DNA of 64,000 nt, taken from assembly GCF_900113875.1 (NCBI RefSeq), contig NZ_FORA01000003.1, positions 1 through 64,000 on the forward strand, in the 5' to 3' direction. A model generated the notes under the pieces. It was not told the origin of the DNA, searched no databases, and worked only from the letters and a program-made list of their open reading frames with translations. This document shows positions 25,989-34,287 of this stretch, piece after piece; position 1 is the stretch's first letter, and each line of letters opens with the position of its first letter. Origin of the DNA: Jannaschia pohangensis. Its GTDB lineage: Bacteria > Pseudomonadota > Alphaproteobacteria > Rhodobacterales > Rhodobacteraceae. The translations under genes and the position numbers were made by a program.

Positions 25989-26404
25989 ACCACTGGCTGT
26001 TCAAATCCGAGCCATCCACCTGGTCCTGGGACGATCAGGTCGCCAAGGGCGATGCGGGCGAGGAGTGGAACGGCGTGCGCAACTATCAGGCCCGCAACGT
26101 GATGCGGCAGATGAAGGTCGGCGACCGGGGGTTCTTTTATCACAGCCAGGACCAGAAGGCCGTCGTCGGCCTGGTCGAGGTCTGCGCCGAAAGCCACCCC
26201 GACAGCACGGCGGCCGACGACAAATGGGATTGCGTGGACATCCGCGCCCTGAAACCCCTGCCCGATCCCGTAACCTTGGCGCAGGTCAAGGACACGCCGG
26301 AGCTGGCCGATATGGCGCTCGTCCGGCAAAGCCGTCTGTCGGTTCAACCCGTCCGCCCAGAGGAATGGGCCCTGATCTGCAAGATGGGCGGCCTCGCGGA
26401 CTGA
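25985..26404 (+). CDS. EVE-domain protein
   Basis: 139 residues beginning MNHWLFKSEPSTWSWDDQVA, the standard EVE/thymocyte-nuclear-protein-1 start. It then has WNGVRNYQARNVMRQMKVGD, GFFYHSQ and VGLVEVCAE. EVE domains bind modified nucleic-acid bases in a cage and are PUA-like. It is translationally coupled (ATGA) as the last gene of tsaD-gpsA-yciI-EVE. Confidence 0.9.
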   Translation: MNHWLFKSEPSTWSWDDQVAKGDAGEEWNGVRNYQARNVMRQMKVGDRGFFYHSQDQKAVVGLVEVCAESHPDSTAADDKWDCVDIRALKPLPDPVTLAQVKDTPELADMALVRQSRLSVQPVRPEEWALICKMGGLAD

Positions 26405-26436
26405 AACCGGATCGCCTTTGGCTGCGTTAGCCCCGC

Positions 26437-26631
26437 ATGACCGAGTCCGATCTGATCCGCATCGAACGCATCCGCCTCGACCCGCTGACGGGGCGATTGG
26501 AGGGGTTCGCAATCTGCCGGACGTCTTCCGGCAGGACCCTTCGACGCCGAATCGTCACCTCCGGCGACCCCCGTTGGACCCACGCCGAGACGATCGCCGC
26601 GCTGAAGCGACGGGCAACCACAGGCAGTTGA
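26437..26631 (+). CDS. Small unknown protein
   Basis: 64 residues starting MTESDLIRIERIRLDPLTGR. It consists of alternating strands and a C-terminal basic helix (WTHAETIAALKRRA). It is codirectional and 32 bp after the EVE gene, and third-position GC is like the neighbours. No family recognised and no strong ribosome site, so it is a plausible but unproven gene. Confidence 0.45.
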   Translation: MTESDLIRIERIRLDPLTGRLEGFAICRTSSGRTLRRRIVTSGDPRWTHAETIAALKRRATTGS

Positions 26632-26715
26632 CCAGAAGGGGCCTGATATCCGGACCGGCGTTGCCGTCGGACAGCCCCCGCTCCACTTGATCCATCCCTG
26701 CTACGACAGCGCGGA

Positions 26716-26958
26716 TCAGGGCAGACGCCCGACATCATCCTCCGCCTCGGCCAACTCGCGCCCGGACTGGTCCACGAAGGGATAGGCCGTCCGCCCGAAT
26801 TCCAGAACGAAGGTTCCGCCGTCCGACCAATGCTCAACCCCAGGAAGGTCGAGGCGGTCCCCCGCAACCCGGTCGAAATTCGGATAACGACAAGTGAATC
26901 CGCCTCTGCCATCGCAGGCTCGAGGGTCGGCTTGAACGACGCCCGCAATTTCCGTGAC
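26716..26958 (-). pseudogene. Start-less open frame with protein-like sequence, probable gene remnant
   Basis: The 472 bp between the small gene and pyrF hold no complete gene. On the minus strand an 80-codon frame, bounded upstream by TAA (26961-26959), reads GGFTCRYPNFDRVAGDRLDL then EHWSDGGTFVLEFGRTAYPF and VDQSGRELAEAEDDVGRLP. The residue mix looks like folded protein rather than an antisense shadow, and no gene lies opposite. It has no ATG or GTG start. It may be the 3' end of a frameshifted gene whose 5' part lies toward 27100, or it may use a rare start. Confidence 0.35.
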
Positions 26959-27103
26959 TTAGATGCCATCCCGCGCCTCCATCGACCTCACCACAGCGAC
27001 GCCGTCCTGCCGCGCCAATCCGGCGATTCTGGCGCGTCCGACTGGACAAGCCCGCACCCGCCGTCCTAGGCGACCGGAGCCGACACATCCCGAGGAAAGC
27101 GCC

Positions 27104-27796
27104 ATGTCCACGACCGCCGATGACCGCCTGATCGTCGCTTTAGACGTGCCCGATGCCCTGTCAGGGCTCAAACTGGCCGAGACACTTGGCGACACGGTGT
27201 CCTTCTACAAGATCGGTCTGGGGATGCTGACCGGGGGGGGGCTAGCGCTCGCCAACGAGCTCAAGTCCGATCACGGCAAGCGTATCTTTCTGGACATGAA
27301 ACTTTTCGACATCGGCGCGACGGTCGAGGCGGCGGTGCGGGGCCTTGCCCGTTTCGACCTCGACTTCCTGACGGTGCACGGCGACCCCCACGTGGTGCGC
27401 GCCGCGGCACAGGCCAAGGGCGACATGAAGATCCTCGCCGTGACGATCCTCACCTCGCTTGACCGCGCCGACCTCGACGCCGGGCTGATGGTGGCGGGTG
27501 ATATTCCCGATCTCGTCGCCATGCGCGCCGCCCGCGCGCTCGAGGCCGGGGCCGACGGTGTCATCGCCAGCCCGCAGGAAGCCGCCCTGATCCGTGCCCT
27601 GCCGGAAGCGGCTGGCAAACTGATCGTCACCCCGGGCGTGCGTCCCGCCGGCGCGGCCCTGGGCGACCAGAAGCGGGTGATGACGCCGGGCGAAGCCGTG
27701 CGCGCCGGCGCCGATCACATCGTCGTCGGACGCCCCATCCACCACGCCCCCGACCCCCGCGCCGCCGTCAGCGCCATCCTGGGTGAACTGGCATGA
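27104..27796 (+). CDS. pyrF: Orotidine-5'-phosphate decarboxylase
   Basis: 230 residues from ATG 27104, preceded by GAGGAAAG. It begins MSTTADDRLIVALDVPDALS. Catalytic FLDMKLFDIGATV (Asp-Lys...Asp) is near residues 63-75. VTPGVRP and DHIVVGRPIHHAPDPR form the phosphate-binding end. It makes UMP, the last de novo pyrimidine step. A small frame follows with an ATGA overlap. Confidence 0.95.
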   Translation: MSTTADDRLIVALDVPDALSGLKLAETLGDTVSFYKIGLGMLTGGGLALANELKSDHGKRIFLDMKLFDIGATVEAAVRGLARFDLDFLTVHGDPHVVRAAAQAKGDMKILAVTILTSLDRADLDAGLMVAGDIPDLVAMRAARALEAGADGVIASPQEAALIRALPEAAGKLIVTPGVRPAGAALGDQKRVMTPGEAVRAGADHIVVGRPIHHAPDPRAAVSAILGELA

Positions 27797-28041
27797 CGCT
27801 CCGCCTTGGTGATCTGCTTTCAAGCGCCTTCCCCGCGTTCGATCCGGCCCGGACCGCACTAGGCGCCGTGACGCGCCTATCCGACGGAACCTGGTATCGA
27901 ACATTCCGACCACGCAAAGCGTCTGACAATCGCATTCCGCAAATCGTTCCATTCCTGCTATCCGAACAGGCAAACCTTAGGCGACGGCCTGTCTATCGAT
28001 GGATGGGAAGACCGTCCTGGGTAGCCGGGCCACCGGGCTGA
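27793..28041 (+). CDS. Small unknown protein overlapping pyrF stop
   Basis: 82 residues starting MTLRLGDLLSSAFPAFDPAR; ATG overlaps the pyrF stop (ATGA). The second half is basic (VYRWMGRPSW) and its base composition is less GC-biased at third positions than its neighbours. It may be a coupled small protein or the degraded start of a longer gene. No family recognised. Confidence 0.35.
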   Translation: MTLRLGDLLSSAFPAFDPARTALGAVTRLSDGTWYRTFRPRKASDNRIPQIVPFLLSEQANLRRRPVYRWMGRPSWVAGPPG

Positions 28042-28048
28042 ACCAGAA

Positions 28049-28267
28049 CTAGCGGCCCAGGCCCCGCTTGCAGACCGTGGGGACCTTACCGTCCTTGCCG
28101 AAACCCTTGATCCCGCAATGGGCGCAGTTGAATTCGTGCATTGGCCCGGTGCGGAAGCCCGTCGGCTGCCAGTCGCAGGGGTTGCGACGCACGGACGGGA
28201 CACGGCTGCCGGACCAGAACCAGATCGCCGCCGCCACAAGCAGGGTCAGGACGATCAGGATCGGCAT
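28049..28267 (-). CDS. Small membrane-anchored Cys-motif protein
   Basis: 72 residues. There is an N-terminal transmembrane helix (MPILIVLTLLVAAAIWFW), then a basic/soluble part with CAHCG and a later C in VPTVCKRGLGR, suggesting a small metal site. It shares a base with the NfeD-like gene upstream (TGATG-type junction), so it belongs to the SPFH-NfeD operon. Function unknown. Confidence 0.6.
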   Translation of the reverse strand: MPILIVLTLLVAAAIWFWSGSRVPSVRRNPCDWQPTGFRTGPMHEFNCAHCGIKGFGKDGKVPTVCKRGLGR

Positions 28268-28551
28268 CAGTCGTTGATGTCCTTGTCGAAGGTCTTGACC
28301 GATCCGCCCGGCGGCCCGAAGACCGCGCGCAACCCGGCCCAGGCGACGCCCGACAGGACAGCGAACAGCACCAGAAGCCAGGCGGCCCCGTAGGCCGAGG
28401 CGGCAAGACCGCCCAACAGACCGGTCAACAGACCAAGGCTCACCACACCCGCGCCGATGGCAAAGCCGAGCAGGATGTAGGTCGGGGCCACCACCTCAAG
28501 GATGGCCAGCACCACGGCGGTAAGCGCCCAGATCCACCAGGCGGCCCACAT
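28267..28551 (-). CDS. NfeD-like membrane protein
   Basis: 94 residues with N-terminal hydrophobic segments (AAWWIWALTAVVLAILEVVA; GFAIGAGVVSLGLLTGLLGG; AWLLVLFAVLSGVAW) and a short cytosolic tail GSVKTFDKDIND. The size and E-V-x-x-P motif in the first helix fit short NfeD proteins that partner SPFH proteins. It lies directly after the SPFH gene with overlapping stop and start. Confidence 0.75.
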   Translation of the reverse strand: MWAAWWIWALTAVVLAILEVVAPTYILLGFAIGAGVVSLGLLTGLLGGLAASAYGAAWLLVLFAVLSGVAWAGLRAVFGPPGGSVKTFDKDIND

Positions 28552-29444
28552 CAGCCGCGCCCCCGCAGCATCTTGAACGCTTCGCCGAAGGCATCCATCG
28601 CCGACGCGGGCACAACCACAGTCTGGGAGCCCGAGCCGCTGCCCAGGGCCGTCAGCGCCTCGACCTGCTTGAGCGCCACCTGATACTGCGCGGCCTCCAA
28701 GCCGTTCTCGGCGATGGCCTGGGCCACCACGCCGGTCGCATAGGCTTCGGCGTCCGCAGCGATGCGGCGGGCCTTGGCGGTCTGCTCGGCGGCATAAAGC
28801 TCGGCATCGGCGGCCAGTTCCACGGCCCGGCGCTTGCCCTCGGCCTCGGTCACCTGGGCGCGGCGCGCACGTTCGGCGTTCAGCTGCTGCATCATCGCCT
28901 CGCGGGTCTGTGCATCCAGATCGACGTCGAGGATTTCGGCCCGCGTCACCTGAATGCCCCAGTCGTCGACGGCCTCGGCCACCTGCGACTTGATCTTGGC
29001 GATGACCTCGGAGCGGTTCGACTGCACCTCGTCCAGTTCCATCATGCCGACTTCGGCGCGCACGATGCCCGCGACCGTGGTCGAGATGGCGGCATCCACG
29101 TCACGGATCCGGTAGACGGTCTTTTCAGGCTCGAGGATGCGATAGAAGACCGAGGTCTCGATCCGCACCAGCACGTTGTCGCGGGTGATCGCGTCCTGGC
29201 TGGCATTGGGCAACTGGCGCTCCAGCACCGAAATCTTGTGCGCCACCTTGTCGAGAAAGGGGACGATCACATTGATGCCCGGGCCCAGAACCGCCTTCAG
29301 TCGGCCGAACCGTTCCACCACGAATTTCTCGGACTGCGGAACGATCCGCACGCCGAGCATGATGCAGACGATCACGAAGATCGCGACCGCAATCAGCACC
29401 GCGTTCTCGCCCGCGAAGGTCAGCAGTTCACTCTGGATATCCAT
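28551..29444 (-). CDS. SPFH/stomatin-family membrane protein (QmcA-like)
   Basis: 297 residues from ATG 29444 (MDIQSELLTF). One N-terminal transmembrane helix (AVLIAVAIFVIVCIMLGV) is followed by the SPFH domain (VPQSEKFVVERFGRLKAVLG; FLDKVAHKISVLERQL) and a charged coiled coil (EAEGKRRAVELAADAELYAA). The C-terminus is GSQTVVVPASAMDAFGEAF. Such proteins form membrane scaffolds and influence proteolysis or quality control. The longer upstream frame lacks homologous sequence. Operon with NfeD. Confidence 0.9.
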   Translation of the reverse strand: MDIQSELLTFAGENAVLIAVAIFVIVCIMLGVRIVPQSEKFVVERFGRLKAVLGPGINVIVPFLDKVAHKISVLERQLPNASQDAITRDNVLVRIETSVFYRILEPEKTVYRIRDVDAAISTTVAGIVRAEVGMMELDEVQSNRSEVIAKIKSQVAEAVDDWGIQVTRAEILDVDLDAQTREAMMQQLNAERARRAQVTEAEGKRRAVELAADAELYAAEQTAKARRIAADAEAYATGVVAQAIAENGLEAAQYQVALKQVEALTALGSGSGSQTVVVPASAMDAFGEAFKMLRGRG

Positions 29445-29629
29445 CTCACCCAATTCCTCTGGCGTTGTCTCACGGTCTAGATAGGGTGCAGGGGACGAAA
29501 ACGGGACGGTCCGGCGATCCGCGACCACGCCAACCCTGCGCCTCTGTGGCGCGAAGGCCGCAGTCGCCCGCATCCCGCCGCAATCGGCCCCTGTTCCAAC
29601 CCCCGCACCGCAGGCGTAGGATCGGGCTC

Positions 29630-30883
29630 ATGCCAAGCCTCTGCCGCCAATGCCTGACCACCTTCGATGACGGGACACGCTGTCCCGCCTGCCGGTCGCC
29701 CCGCATCACGGCCCACCCCGAACTTTTCGACCTGACCATTGCGCATATGGATTGCGACGCCTTCTATGCTTCGGTCGAAAAGCGCGACCGACCGGACCTG
29801 GCCGACAAGCCCGTCATCATCGGCGGCGGGCGACGCGGGGTCGTGTCGACCTGTTGCTATGTCGCGCGGATTCGCGGCGTGCGCTCGGCCATGCCGATGT
29901 TCAAGGCGCTGGAGCTTTGCCCGGATGCTGTCGTCCTGAAGGGACGGATGGACCTTTATGTCGAGGTCAGCAAACAGGTCCGCGCCCTGATGGAAGAGCT
30001 GACCCCCGCCATCGAACCCCTGTCGCTGGACGAGGCGTTTCTGGACCTCACCGGCACCGCCCGGCTGCACGGCGCGCCACCGGCGGTCATGCTGGCCCGG
30101 CTGACGCGCCGCATGCAGGAGGAGATCGGGATCACCGGCTCCATCGGGTTGTCGCACAACAAGTTCCTGGCCAAGATCGCCTCCGACCTCGACAAGCCGC
30201 GCGGCTTTTCCGTGATCGGGCGGGCCGAGACCAAGGCGTTCCTGGCCCCCAAACCCGTCGGCATCATCTTCGGCATCGGGATCGTCGGGCAGGAATCGCT
30301 GAAAAAGGCCGGGATCAACACGATTGCCGACCTGAAACGATGGGACCGCGCCGATCTGGCGCGCCGCTTCGGGTCCATGGGCGACCGGCTCTGGCATCTG
30401 GCCCGGGGCGAAGACCACCGCCCCGTCAGCCGCAATCGCCCGGTCAAATCCATTTCGAAGGAAACCACCTTCGGCGAAGACACCGCCGACGCCGACATCC
30501 TCGATGGCCACCTCTGGCGGCTGGCCGAACAGGTGTCTGCCCGCGCCAAGGCCAAAGAGACGGCGGGCCGGGTCGTCACCCTCAAACTCAAGAGCGCGGA
30601 TTTCAAGACGATCACCCGGCGGCACGCCCTGTCGGACCCGACGCAGATGGCCGACCGCATCTACCGCGAGGCGCGGGCGCTGCTGGATGCCATGGGATCG
30701 ACCGGGCCCGCGCGGTTGATCGGGGTGGGCATTTCCGACCTTGTGTCCGCTGACATGGCCGACCGTGGCGGCGACCTTCTGGACCCCGGCGCCGCCCGCC
30801 GGGCCGAGGCCGAGCGGGCCACCGACGCCATCCGCGCGCGATTCGGCCCCGACGCGATCCGCAAGGGCCGCGCCCTGCGCTAG
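29630..30883 (+). CDS. dinB: DNA polymerase IV with N-terminal zinc-ribbon-like extension
   Basis: 417 residues from ATG 29630. The first 22 residues are Cys-rich (MPSLCRQCLTTFDDGTRCPA then C), a CxxC...CxxC pattern not present in E. coli DinB. The Y-family palm follows: IAHMDCDAFYASVEKRDRPD, then LSLDEAFLDLTG with the catalytic D-E pair. The fingers/HhH region contains VGIIFGIGIVGQESL and the little-finger domain starts near RPVKSISKETTFGED. It performs error-prone translesion synthesis. No LexA box was recognised upstream. It converges on the next gene with a 1-bp gap. Confidence 0.92.
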   Translation: MPSLCRQCLTTFDDGTRCPACRSPRITAHPELFDLTIAHMDCDAFYASVEKRDRPDLADKPVIIGGGRRGVVSTCCYVARIRGVRSAMPMFKALELCPDAVVLKGRMDLYVEVSKQVRALMEELTPAIEPLSLDEAFLDLTGTARLHGAPPAVMLARLTRRMQEEIGITGSIGLSHNKFLAKIASDLDKPRGFSVIGRAETKAFLAPKPVGIIFGIGIVGQESLKKAGINTIADLKRWDRADLARRFGSMGDRLWHLARGEDHRPVSRNRPVKSISKETTFGEDTADADILDGHLWRLAEQVSARAKAKETAGRVVTLKLKSADFKTITRRHALSDPTQMADRIYREARALLDAMGSTGPARLIGVGISDLVSADMADRGGDLLDPGAARRAEAERATDAIRARFGPDAIRKGRALR

Positions 30884-30884
30884 G

Positions 30885-31742
30885 TCATTCGGCGGCCAGG
30901 CTGCGCGACGTATCCAGCGTGGCGCAGAACCGCGAAATCGCTTCGGTCAGCATATCCTGCAGATTGCCGAAGTTATCGTTCGGCTGGACCTGCCCCTCGT
31001 CGAGATAGAGCGCGCGGTCGATCTCGATCTGGATGGCGTGACGACCCCGGGCGGGCTTGCCGTAGGCCTGCGTGACATAGGCACCGGCAAAAGGCGCGTT
31101 GCGCGCGACGCGGAACCCCAGATCGACAAAGATCGACTCCAGCGCGCCCACCAGATCACCCGAGGCCGAGGCCCCGAAGCGGTCGCCCAGCACGATCTCG
31201 GGCGTGCGCCCCCGGGGGCCCGCCCCCTCGATCGCCTCATGGGGCATGGAATGGATGTCGAGCAGGATGGCCCGCCCGAACTGATCGTGCGCGCTGTTCA
31301 TCAGGTCGGTGAGACAGGCATGGTAGGGACGCCAGACCGTCTCTATCCGCTTGGCCGCCTCGTCCTGGCTGATCTTGCCCCGATAGATCGCCCGCCCCTG
31401 CGCCACCACACGGGGAATCACACCAAGGCCGGAGGAGATTCGCGGGTTCATCGCGCCGCGCGGCACCCCCTGCACCACCGCAGGGTCCAACTCTTCGGGC
31501 GCGCGGTTGAGATCGAGGAAGGCCCGCGGCATCTCGGCCGTCAGAAGCGGAACGCCAAGCGAGGTGACCCGGTCCAGCAGCAGATCGACATAGGCATCTT
31601 CGGACGACCGGATACCCGCCGCATCCAGAACCGTGGTGGACAGGAAATCCCAATCGTAGACCCGCCCCGAATGCGGACTGGCCACGACGACGGGGGCGGT
31701 CACGACATCGGGCAAGGTCAGCTTGAAGGTGGATCGGGACAT
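30885..31742 (-). CDS. N-formylglutamate amidohydrolase family protein
   Basis: 285 residues from ATG 31742 (AAGGAGA upstream). VVVASPHSGRVYDWDFL is the family's His-containing N-terminal motif. MPRAFLDLNRAPEELDP, AILLDIHSMPH and GRHAIQIEIDRALYLDE complete the metal/substrate site. The family hydrolyses N-formyl-L-glutamate in histidine degradation, but no hut genes are nearby, so the real substrate may differ. Confidence 0.88.
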   Translation of the reverse strand: MSRSTFKLTLPDVVTAPVVVASPHSGRVYDWDFLSTTVLDAAGIRSSEDAYVDLLLDRVTSLGVPLLTAEMPRAFLDLNRAPEELDPAVVQGVPRGAMNPRISSGLGVIPRVVAQGRAIYRGKISQDEAAKRIETVWRPYHACLTDLMNSAHDQFGRAILLDIHSMPHEAIEGAGPRGRTPEIVLGDRFGASASGDLVGALESIFVDLGFRVARNAPFAGAYVTQAYGKPARGRHAIQIEIDRALYLDEGQVQPNDNFGNLQDMLTEAISRFCATLDTSRSLAAE

Positions 31743-31874
31743 CGGGTGCGGGGTCTCCTTTGGGATGACGATAAGGTAGTGCCAAAACTCTCGAAAGCCC
31801 CCTTGCACGCCAACGTGAAAGACACTATCCACCGCCCACCAATGTTCAGGGGCCAATCTTCGGCGTCTGGAAGC

Positions 31875-31949
31875 GCGTGATTAGCTCAGCGGTAGAGCAC
31901 TTCGTTGACATCGAAGGGGTCACTGGTTCGATCCCAGTATCGCGCACCA
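31875..31949 (+). tRNA. tRNA-Val (anticodon GAC), CCA encoded
   Basis: 75 nt. The acceptor GCGTGAT pairs with ATCGCGC (one G-U), the D-arm is GCTC/GAGC, the anticodon stem CTTCG/CGAAG has loop TTGACAT (anticodon GAC), and the T-arm is ACTGG TTCGATC CCAGT followed by ACCA. It is immediately upstream of and codirectional with rpmJ. Confidence 0.96.
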
Positions 31950-32020
31950 TTCACCGCTCCGCCAGTCGGAGCAATCGCAAACCCGGGGTGTCACCCCGCA
32001 GGCATCAGGAGCGCAAACCC

Positions 32021-32146
32021 ATGAAGGTTCGCAATTCCCTCCGGTCGCTGAAGAACCGCCATCGCGACTGCCGCGTCGTGCGCCGCAAGGGCCGGGTCTA
32101 CGTGATCAACAAGACGCAGCGCCGGTTCAAGGCCCGCCAGGGCTGA
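32021..32146 (+). CDS. rpmJ: Ribosomal protein L36, zinc-free type
   Basis: 41 residues beginning [20 protein letters not shown] and ending KARQG. It is very basic. The four zinc ligands (CxxC...CxxxxH) of the classical form are replaced except for a single Cys at 17, which marks the type-B/C-minus L36. AGGAG lies upstream. A CGGGGTG/CACCCCG hairpin (31984-31998) sits between tRNA-Val and this gene. A rho-independent terminator follows. Confidence 0.95.
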   Translation: MKVRNSLRSLKNRHRDCRVVRRKGRVYVINKTQRRFKARQG

Positions 32147-32170
32147 AGCCATCGCTTCGCACCAGAACAA

Positions 32171-32197
32171 GGCCGCGCCCCCGGGTGCGGCTTTTTT
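32171..32197 (+). terminator. Rho-independent terminator of rpmJ
   Basis: GCCGC (32172-32176) pairs with GCGGC (32087-plus-100, i.e. 32187-32191) around a C/G-rich centre and is followed directly by TTTTTT (32192-32197). Confidence 0.85.
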
Positions 32198-32251
32198 CGT
32201 CCTGTCCGGGTGTGGTCTTCCCCTTCGGACCAGATCGGGCCAGTCTTCACC

Positions 32252-32908
32252 ATGACCGAAGACCTTGAACGTGACGGCTACCTCTGGCTGCGCGATGCCG
32301 TTCCGCAGGCCGAGCTTGCCGACCTTCGCGCCCTGGCACAGACCGACAGCAGACCCGGCGCGCGGGTGCCCGTCGGCGCGCCGCTGTTTCGGCAGGTGGT
32401 CTCTGGCGATTGGCTCGGGCCTGTCATGGCGTCACGCCCCGATCTGCGCCCCGTCAGATTGGTGAGCTTCGCCAAGGGCGAGGCGTCGAACTGGAGTGTC
32501 CCCTGGCATCAGGATCGCGTGATCGCCGTGGCGGAACGCGACGATGCGGCCCCGGTCACGAACTGGTCGCGCAAAGACGGCATCTGGCACTGTGAACCCG
32601 ATGTGGGCACCCTGTCGGCGATGCTCTTCGTCCGGCTGCATCTGAATTGCCACACGGCAGAGAACGGGGCGATGGAGATTGCAGTCGGCAGTCATCGCCA
32701 AGGCCCGATCGCCGGGCAGGAGGCGGAGGCACAGGCGGCGCTCCACCCGCGTCACGTCTGCACGGCAGAGCCGGGCGACATCCTCGTCATGTCCATGCTT
32801 TTGCTGCACAGGTCCGGGACGGCCCGGACGCCCGCTCCGCGCGGCGTCCTGCGGATCGACTATGCCGATACGCCGCCCCCGCCGCCGCTCTGCTGGCAAA
32901 CCGACTGA
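32252..32908 (+). CDS. Phytanoyl-CoA dioxygenase (PhyH) family protein
   Basis: 218 residues from ATG 32252. A double-stranded beta-helix Fe(II)/2-oxoglutarate enzyme is suggested by WSVPWHQDRVIAVAE (H-x-D), and a distal His and Arg in LLLHRSGTARTPAPRGVLRI. It begins MTEDLERDGYLWLRDAVPQA, the usual family start. The substrate is unknown. It converges with the methyltransferase gene (14-bp gap). Confidence 0.85.
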   Translation: MTEDLERDGYLWLRDAVPQAELADLRALAQTDSRPGARVPVGAPLFRQVVSGDWLGPVMASRPDLRPVRLVSFAKGEASNWSVPWHQDRVIAVAERDDAAPVTNWSRKDGIWHCEPDVGTLSAMLFVRLHLNCHTAENGAMEIAVGSHRQGPIAGQEAEAQAALHPRHVCTAEPGDILVMSMLLLHRSGTARTPAPRGVLRIDYADTPPPPPLCWQTD

Positions 32909-32922
32909 CGCCGCCTCGGGCG

Positions 32923-33582
32923 TCAGGAGATCGTCGCACGGATCAACCTTTGGCCACGCGGCAGGCGCAGATCGCGGATCGCCATATCGAACCCCGCTTC
33001 CGCCACGACGCGCGACAGACCGGCCCGGGTCACGTGATAGGGGGGACGCGCCGCATGGGTCACGACGCCGTCATCCTGCCGGTGTGGCCCATGCCCCTCG
33101 GGCCCAAAGAACACGGTGAAAAGAAAGGCCTGCACCCCCGGGAACCGGGCGCGCGCATTCGCCAGCGCAACTGCCAGAAACGCCGTCGGCAAATGCGTGA
33201 AGACCGCGAAGGCCAGGATGAAATCGATATCCTGGGGCACCCCGGGAAAGGCGAATTCGGTATCCTCGATCAGGTAATCCTCGGGCAGGCGCTCCGGCTC
33301 CGCCATCTCGGTCGCCCTTCCGCGCAGCATCAGCGCCCGGCTGGCATCCGTCGCCCAATAGTTGCCGGGCGCAAGCCATGGCACCGCACGACAGCCAAGG
33401 CGCAGCGACCCCGCGCCCACGTCCAGCAGCCGGTGATGCGGGCGCAGCCCCTCGGCCTGCAACAGCGCCATCTGCGCGCGGCCCGTCTCGTCCCACCGGC
33501 CGCCCACGATATCGCGGTGACGCCCCTCGGCCAGTGCCCGGTCATAGAAACCGGGCACCAGATAGGGTGACGCGGGCGGCAT
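32923..33582 (-). CDS. Class I SAM-dependent methyltransferase
   Basis: 219 residues from ATG 33582 (MPPASPYLVPGFYDRALAEG). Motif I is LLDVGAGSLRLG (about 53-64); a post-I acidic region and DFILAFAVFTHLP (motif IV-like) follow. The target is unknown. It is the third gene of the TetR-Prx6-methyltransferase unit, 5 bp after Prx6. Confidence 0.8.
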   Translation of the reverse strand: MPPASPYLVPGFYDRALAEGRHRDIVGGRWDETGRAQMALLQAEGLRPHHRLLDVGAGSLRLGCRAVPWLAPGNYWATDASRALMLRGRATEMAEPERLPEDYLIEDTEFAFPGVPQDIDFILAFAVFTHLPTAFLAVALANARARFPGVQAFLFTVFFGPEGHGPHRQDDGVVTHAARPPYHVTRAGLSRVVAEAGFDMAIRDLRLPRGQRLIRATIS

Positions 33583-33587
33583 CCGGC

Positions 33588-34244
33588 TCAGGCGGAGGGG
33601 TCTTTCGTCATCCGCAGATAGGGGAAATGCGTCGTGAACTCGCCGAACTTCGCCTTGGCATCCGCGTCCGACACCGTCGCCGGAATGACCACATCGCGCC
33701 CGCGCTCCCAATTGGCGGGCATCGCCACGCCATGCTTGGACGCGGCCTGCAACGCATCGACCGCGCGCAGCACCTCGGCAAAGTTGCGGCCCACGTTCAT
33801 CGGATAGGTCATCGACAGCTTCAGCTGCTTGTCCGGCCCGATGATGAACACCGACCGCACCGTCGCCGTGTCGTTCGGCGTGCGCCCGTCAGGCAGATAG
33901 GCATCGGCGGGCAGCATGTCGTAGGCCTTCGATACTTCCAGCTTTTCGTCCGCGATGATCGGGAAGGTCGCCTCGGCCCCAGCGAACTTGCCGATGTCAC
34001 CCTTCCATTTGCGATGGTCCTCGACCCCGTCGACCGAGATGCCTATGACCTTGACGCCGCGGGCGGCCCATTCATCGGCCAGCTGCGCGACGGCGCCGAA
34101 TTCGGTAGTGCAGACGGGGGTGAAATCCTTGGGGTGGCTGAACAGGATGGCCCAGTGATCGCCGATCCAGTCATGGAACTTGATCGGACCTTCACTGGTC
34201 TCGGCTTCGAAGTCAGGAACGACTTGGTTGATGCGCAGGCTCAT
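33588..34244 (-). CDS. 1-Cys peroxiredoxin (Prx6 subfamily)
   Basis: 218 residues from ATG 34244 (MSLRINQVVPDFEAETSEGP). The peroxidatic cysteine is in HPKDFTPVCTTEFGAVA (about Cys49), and the Prx6-type C-terminus has MPANWERGRDVVIPATVSD and FPYLRMTKDP. It reduces peroxides. It lies 43 bp downstream of the tetR-type gene on the same strand. Confidence 0.93.
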   Translation of the reverse strand: MSLRINQVVPDFEAETSEGPIKFHDWIGDHWAILFSHPKDFTPVCTTEFGAVAQLADEWAARGVKVIGISVDGVEDHRKWKGDIGKFAGAEATFPIIADEKLEVSKAYDMLPADAYLPDGRTPNDTATVRSVFIIGPDKQLKLSMTYPMNVGRNFAEVLRAVDALQAASKHGVAMPANWERGRDVVIPATVSDADAKAKFGEFTTHFPYLRMTKDPSA

Positions 34245-34287
34245 GGCGATCTCCGGGATCAGAATCGAAAAGGATTGCGCGCTGACC

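Noticed and set aside
26427-26969. 180-codon minus-strand frame
   Set aside because: Arg/Ser/Pro-rich with no family features. It overlaps both the small plus-strand gene and the better-looking minus frame at 26716-26958.
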